DNA of 6,419 bases from Limisphaerales bacterium. Lineage in GTDB: Bacteria; Verrucomicrobiota; Verrucomicrobiia; Limisphaerales; UBA8199. The notes under the pieces were generated by a model. It was not told the DNA's origin. It saw only the letters and a program-made list of their open reading frames with translations, and ran no database searches. Shown here in pieces: positions 5,046 through 6,419 of this stretch. Both the position numbers and the translations under genes were made by a program. Position 1 is the first letter of the stretch. Every line of letters begins with the position of its first letter. The stretch spans positions 1 to 6,419 of the forward strand of contig JANXQE010000554.1 of assembly GCA_025356925.1 (NCBI GenBank). Direction: 5' to 3'.

Positions 5046-5275
5046 ACATTTGCCATGTAATCACCTTCACACCAGACGGCACAGCCCGGTGTTTGTGGAC
5101 CGAAGCCGTGCCTCTTCATGAACTCGGCCGGCTTGAAATCCACCGTGCCAGCAATATCGACTTCGAAAACGCCACGCAGCGTTGGCAGGTCATTGATCGC
5201 CGGGGCAAACTTCGATTCTTTGCCAAGTCCCGCGCTGCTTGCCTGGAATGGGAGCAGCAGAACCTTCAACCCTGA
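5042..5275 (+). CDS. Conserved-looking small hypothetical protein, 77 aa
   Basis: The start ATG at 5042 overlaps the previous stop as ATGA and has a consensus ribosome site. The 77 residues begin MNICHVITFTPDGTARCLWT. The core is LGRLEIHRASNIDFENATQR (28-47), WQVIDRRGKLRFFAKSRAAC (48-67) and LEWEQQ (68-73). This gives alternating strands ending in a helix, with conserved-looking RAS, W48, SR and Cys67/Trp70 positions. The fold seems small and soluble. The RAS-x-I-x-F...W-x-V...SR-xx-C-x-xW arrangement looks like that of short uncharacterised proteins in similar accessory regions, though I cannot name a family. It is the last gene of the three-gene run. The next gene is convergent, with only nine bases between stop codons and no obvious terminator hairpin. 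Confidence 0.75.
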   Translation: MNICHVITFTPDGTARCLWTEAVPLHELGRLEIHRASNIDFENATQRWQVIDRRGKLRFFAKSRAACLEWEQQNLQP

Positions 5276-5284
5276 TCGCTGGCC

Positions 5285-5698
5285 TTACCCCTCTGGAACC
5301 AGGACCGACGAAAACACCAGCCCCAGCCTGAGCGCAGCCAAGGCGGTTATGAACTCAGGCGGAAGGTAATCGGATTGTTGCATTTGGCTCCCCGTCTGGG
5401 TTCCGAATTCCAGCAGCATGTTGTCGGCGCCGAGTTCGCGCAGTCGCCTCAATTCTTTCACGTGCCTTGCCAGAAATTCTGTTGCCGGCCCGAGTTGGCT
5501 GCCAACTCCAGGCTCCTCGCTTTGGCCCACGAGAACCACAAACCCTGAATCTGGTCGGGCCAGGCGTTGTGGATTTTCTTTGGGCGGGGTCTCCCCTTTT
5601 CGGAAGACCGTGGCTGGCTTGAAGGGACTGCTCGCAAGATAGCGGTCCACATCAAAGCTCAGTCCACTCGCTGCAAACAGGCAAACACCCATGACCAC
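5285..5698 (-). CDS. DUF4279-like protein, start uncertain
   Basis: From a GTG at 5698 the product has 137 residues. An ATG at 5692 is an alternative, and an in-frame TGA at 5723-5725 limits any extension. Recognisable parts are GLSFDVDRYLASSPFKP (12-28), VFRKGE (31-36), SGFVVLVGQ (51-59), a helix FLARHVKELRRLRELG (75-90), LLEFGTQTG (95-103), then YLPPEFITALAALRLGLVFS (111-130). A strand, an RKGE box, then a helix and a late LPPE helix-strand is the layout of DUF4279-type proteins, whose function is unknown. The first residues (MVMGVCLFAASG) may look like a signal peptide but are better read as the first strand. No Shine-Dalgarno is seen at either start, so the original N-terminus could be lost. 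The gene lies opposite to its plus-strand neighbours, like cargo. Confidence 0.6.
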   Translation of the reverse strand: MVMGVCLFAASGLSFDVDRYLASSPFKPATVFRKGETPPKENPQRLARPDSGFVVLVGQSEEPGVGSQLGPATEFLARHVKELRRLRELGADNMLLEFGTQTGSQMQQSDYLPPEFITALAALRLGLVFSSVLVPEG

Positions 5699-5737
5699 AA
5701 GGTGTGGGTTTGCGGCCGCAACTCAACCAATAACAGA

Positions 5738-5742
5738 AAGGA
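5738..5742 (+). promoter_or_regulatory. Ribosome binding site of the PP-loop gene remnant
   Basis: AAGGA lies four bases before the ATG at 5747 and ten before the in-frame ATG at 5753. Its survival shows that the remnant keeps its original translation start, and the spacing slightly favours the second ATG. Confidence 0.45.
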
Positions 5743-5746
5743 TTTC

Positions 5747-5866
5747 ATGCCGATGCACATTTACAATCAGCCTCTTGTCGTCTGCTGGGGCATGGGGCAG
5801 GACTCAACAGGGATGTGGTCGGCATGTGGGAGCGCGGCATAAGGCCAACCCGCCTCAGCAGCGCCG
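5747..5866 (+). pseudogene. N-terminal remnant of a PP-loop (PAPS-reductase-like) gene, frameshifted and truncated
   Basis: The frame from the ATG at 5747 reads MPMHIYNQPLVVCWGMGQDS, then TGMWSACGSAA, then stops at TAA (5840-5842). The GMGQDST stretch after a hydrophobic strand is the PP-loop pyrophosphate-binding site (the S/G-G-G-x-DS/NS type) of the PAPS reductase/ATP-pyrophosphatase superfamily. After the ATG at 5813, a change of frame restores a sensible continuation, VGMWERGIRPTRLSSA (5818-5865), the expected helix and next strand. One base is therefore missing at about 5816-5817, so that ATG-TG-GTC should be ATG-xTG-GTC. After about 5866 the family pattern stops, because the sequence passes into the end of a minus-strand gene. 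Intact members have well over 150 residues. The product cannot be functional. Confidence 0.65.
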
Positions 5867-5872
5867 GTTATG

Positions 5873-6419
5873 TCATGGCACCCACAATTCTGGGTGCGAT
5901 TCGTGATCGTAATTCCACATGGGCGCTGAATTGGTTGGGTTAAAAACAACCCAAGGATTCATTGCCAACACGTGGCCATCGCAGAAAAGTTGGTTGAAGT
6001 TCTTTCCGTGCCTGGTTTCGAAATCGACGTCCGCGGTATCAAGCAAACCACAATGCATTGTGTCTTGGCCTCCCGAAGGCGAGCTTCCAGCGCGGAACCT
6101 TGAATCGCCGATCGCAAGCATTTCACTCGGCACTTTGACTTCAGATTCCGATACGGCAGGAGCATCCGCCCAGAACATAACCGGCCCCAAGCCGAGATGT
6201 TCATGGTCTTTGGCGTAAGAGTCGTCCAAAACCAGTGCGCCCCAGCAATTGTAGGCATAGCTACCAAGCCGATCTGCTCCGCCCTTCGAAAAAGGTCCTG
6301 TGGTAATCCCTCTATAACCTGGGCAGTGGTATCCAGAGTTTGTCCAGTTCACTGGGTAATAAGGATACAGCTTGGTTGACCAATACACCATGCCGACCGC
6401 CTTGCCATCCCTGCCGATT
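5873..6419 (-). CDS. H-X9-DG prepilin-like secretion-associated protein, C-terminal part (5' end outside window)
   Basis: The minus frame is open from the window edge to a TGA at 5873-5875 and shows 181 residues. An internal ATG at 6391 is not the start, because the nine codons before it (IGRDGKAVG) belong to the same protein. Family marks are YHCPGYRG, SYAYNCWG, the segment VPSEMLAIGDSRFR, and RHGKNFNQLFCDGHV near the end, in which His and Asp-Gly are nine residues apart (H-X9-DG). This is the C-terminal signature of prepilin-type proteins with an N-terminal methylation and transmembrane segment, which would lie outside the window. They are numerous in Verrucomicrobia, Lentisphaerae and Planctomycetes and are presumably processed and exported as pseudopilins. 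The partner and role are unknown. The ending PELWVP looks natural. This is probably a host gene rather than part of the element to its left. Confidence 0.85.
   Translation of the reverse strand, partial: IGRDGKAVGMVYWSTKLYPYYPVNWTNSGYHCPGYRGITTGPFSKGGADRLGSYAYNCWGALVLDDSYAKDHEHLGLGPVMFWADAPAVSESEVKVPSEMLAIGDSRFRAGSSPSGGQDTMHCGLLDTADVDFETRHGKNFNQLFCDGHVLAMNPWVVFNPTNSAPMWNYDHESHPELWVP

Noticed and set aside
5878..5897. Seven-base inverted repeat GCACCCA/TGGGTGC near the end of the H-X9-DG gene
   Set aside because: It lies within the last coding codons and lacks a T tract, so it is not clearly a terminator or attachment site.
1..6419. CRISPR arrays, tRNA or rRNA genes, insertion sequences
   Set aside because: No regularly spaced repeats, no cloverleaf-like segments, no rRNA-like stretch and no transposase frame were seen on either strand.

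Overview
The window most likely comes from a verrucomicrobial (or related PVC-group) chromosome. The main clue is the minus-strand gene at the right edge. It encodes the C-terminal part of a prepilin-like secretion-associated protein with an H-X9-DG motif, a family strongly expanded in Verrucomicrobia, Lentisphaerae and Planctomycetes. Sparse Shine-Dalgarno signals and moderately GC-rich codons fit this, but the assignment is an inference.

Nearly everything left of about 5870 reads as an accessory (plasmid- or ICE-like) segment. From left to right it holds: (i) the 3' end of a coiled-coil protein (1-432); (ii) a minus-strand HEPN-like gene (517-1299) that faces it across a strong hairpin; (iii) a tightly coupled plus-strand run of a DUF1257/Ycf35-like protein, a DUF2997 protein and an unrecognised 137-aa protein, joined by ATGA stop/start overlaps, followed by a short RadC/JAB-domain protein (2434-2964); (iv) a 57-codon small gene interrupted by an in-frame amber stop (3028-3201); (v) a minus-strand ParB/HTH protein (3264-4157), preceded on its own strand by a doubtful 90-codon ORF; (vi) three small overlapping plus-strand genes of unknown function (4588-5275); (vii) a minus-strand DUF4279-like gene (5285-5698); (viii) the start of a PP-loop (PAPS-reductase-like) gene that is frameshifted and then cut off at about 5866. 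The presumed host H-X9-DG gene ends only a few bases beyond that point.

RadC-type JAB proteins, stand-alone ParB/HTH proteins and strings of small uncharacterised ORFs are typical of mobile-element backbones. Two genes appear damaged (the amber-interrupted small ORF and the PP-loop remnant), and two minus-strand genes (HEPN-like and DUF4279-like) look like cargo dropped between plus-strand backbone genes. The overall picture is an integrated element that is partly decaying, with a possible right-hand boundary at about 5866-5873. No tRNA, rRNA, CRISPR array, transposase, integrase or ParA was seen in the window.
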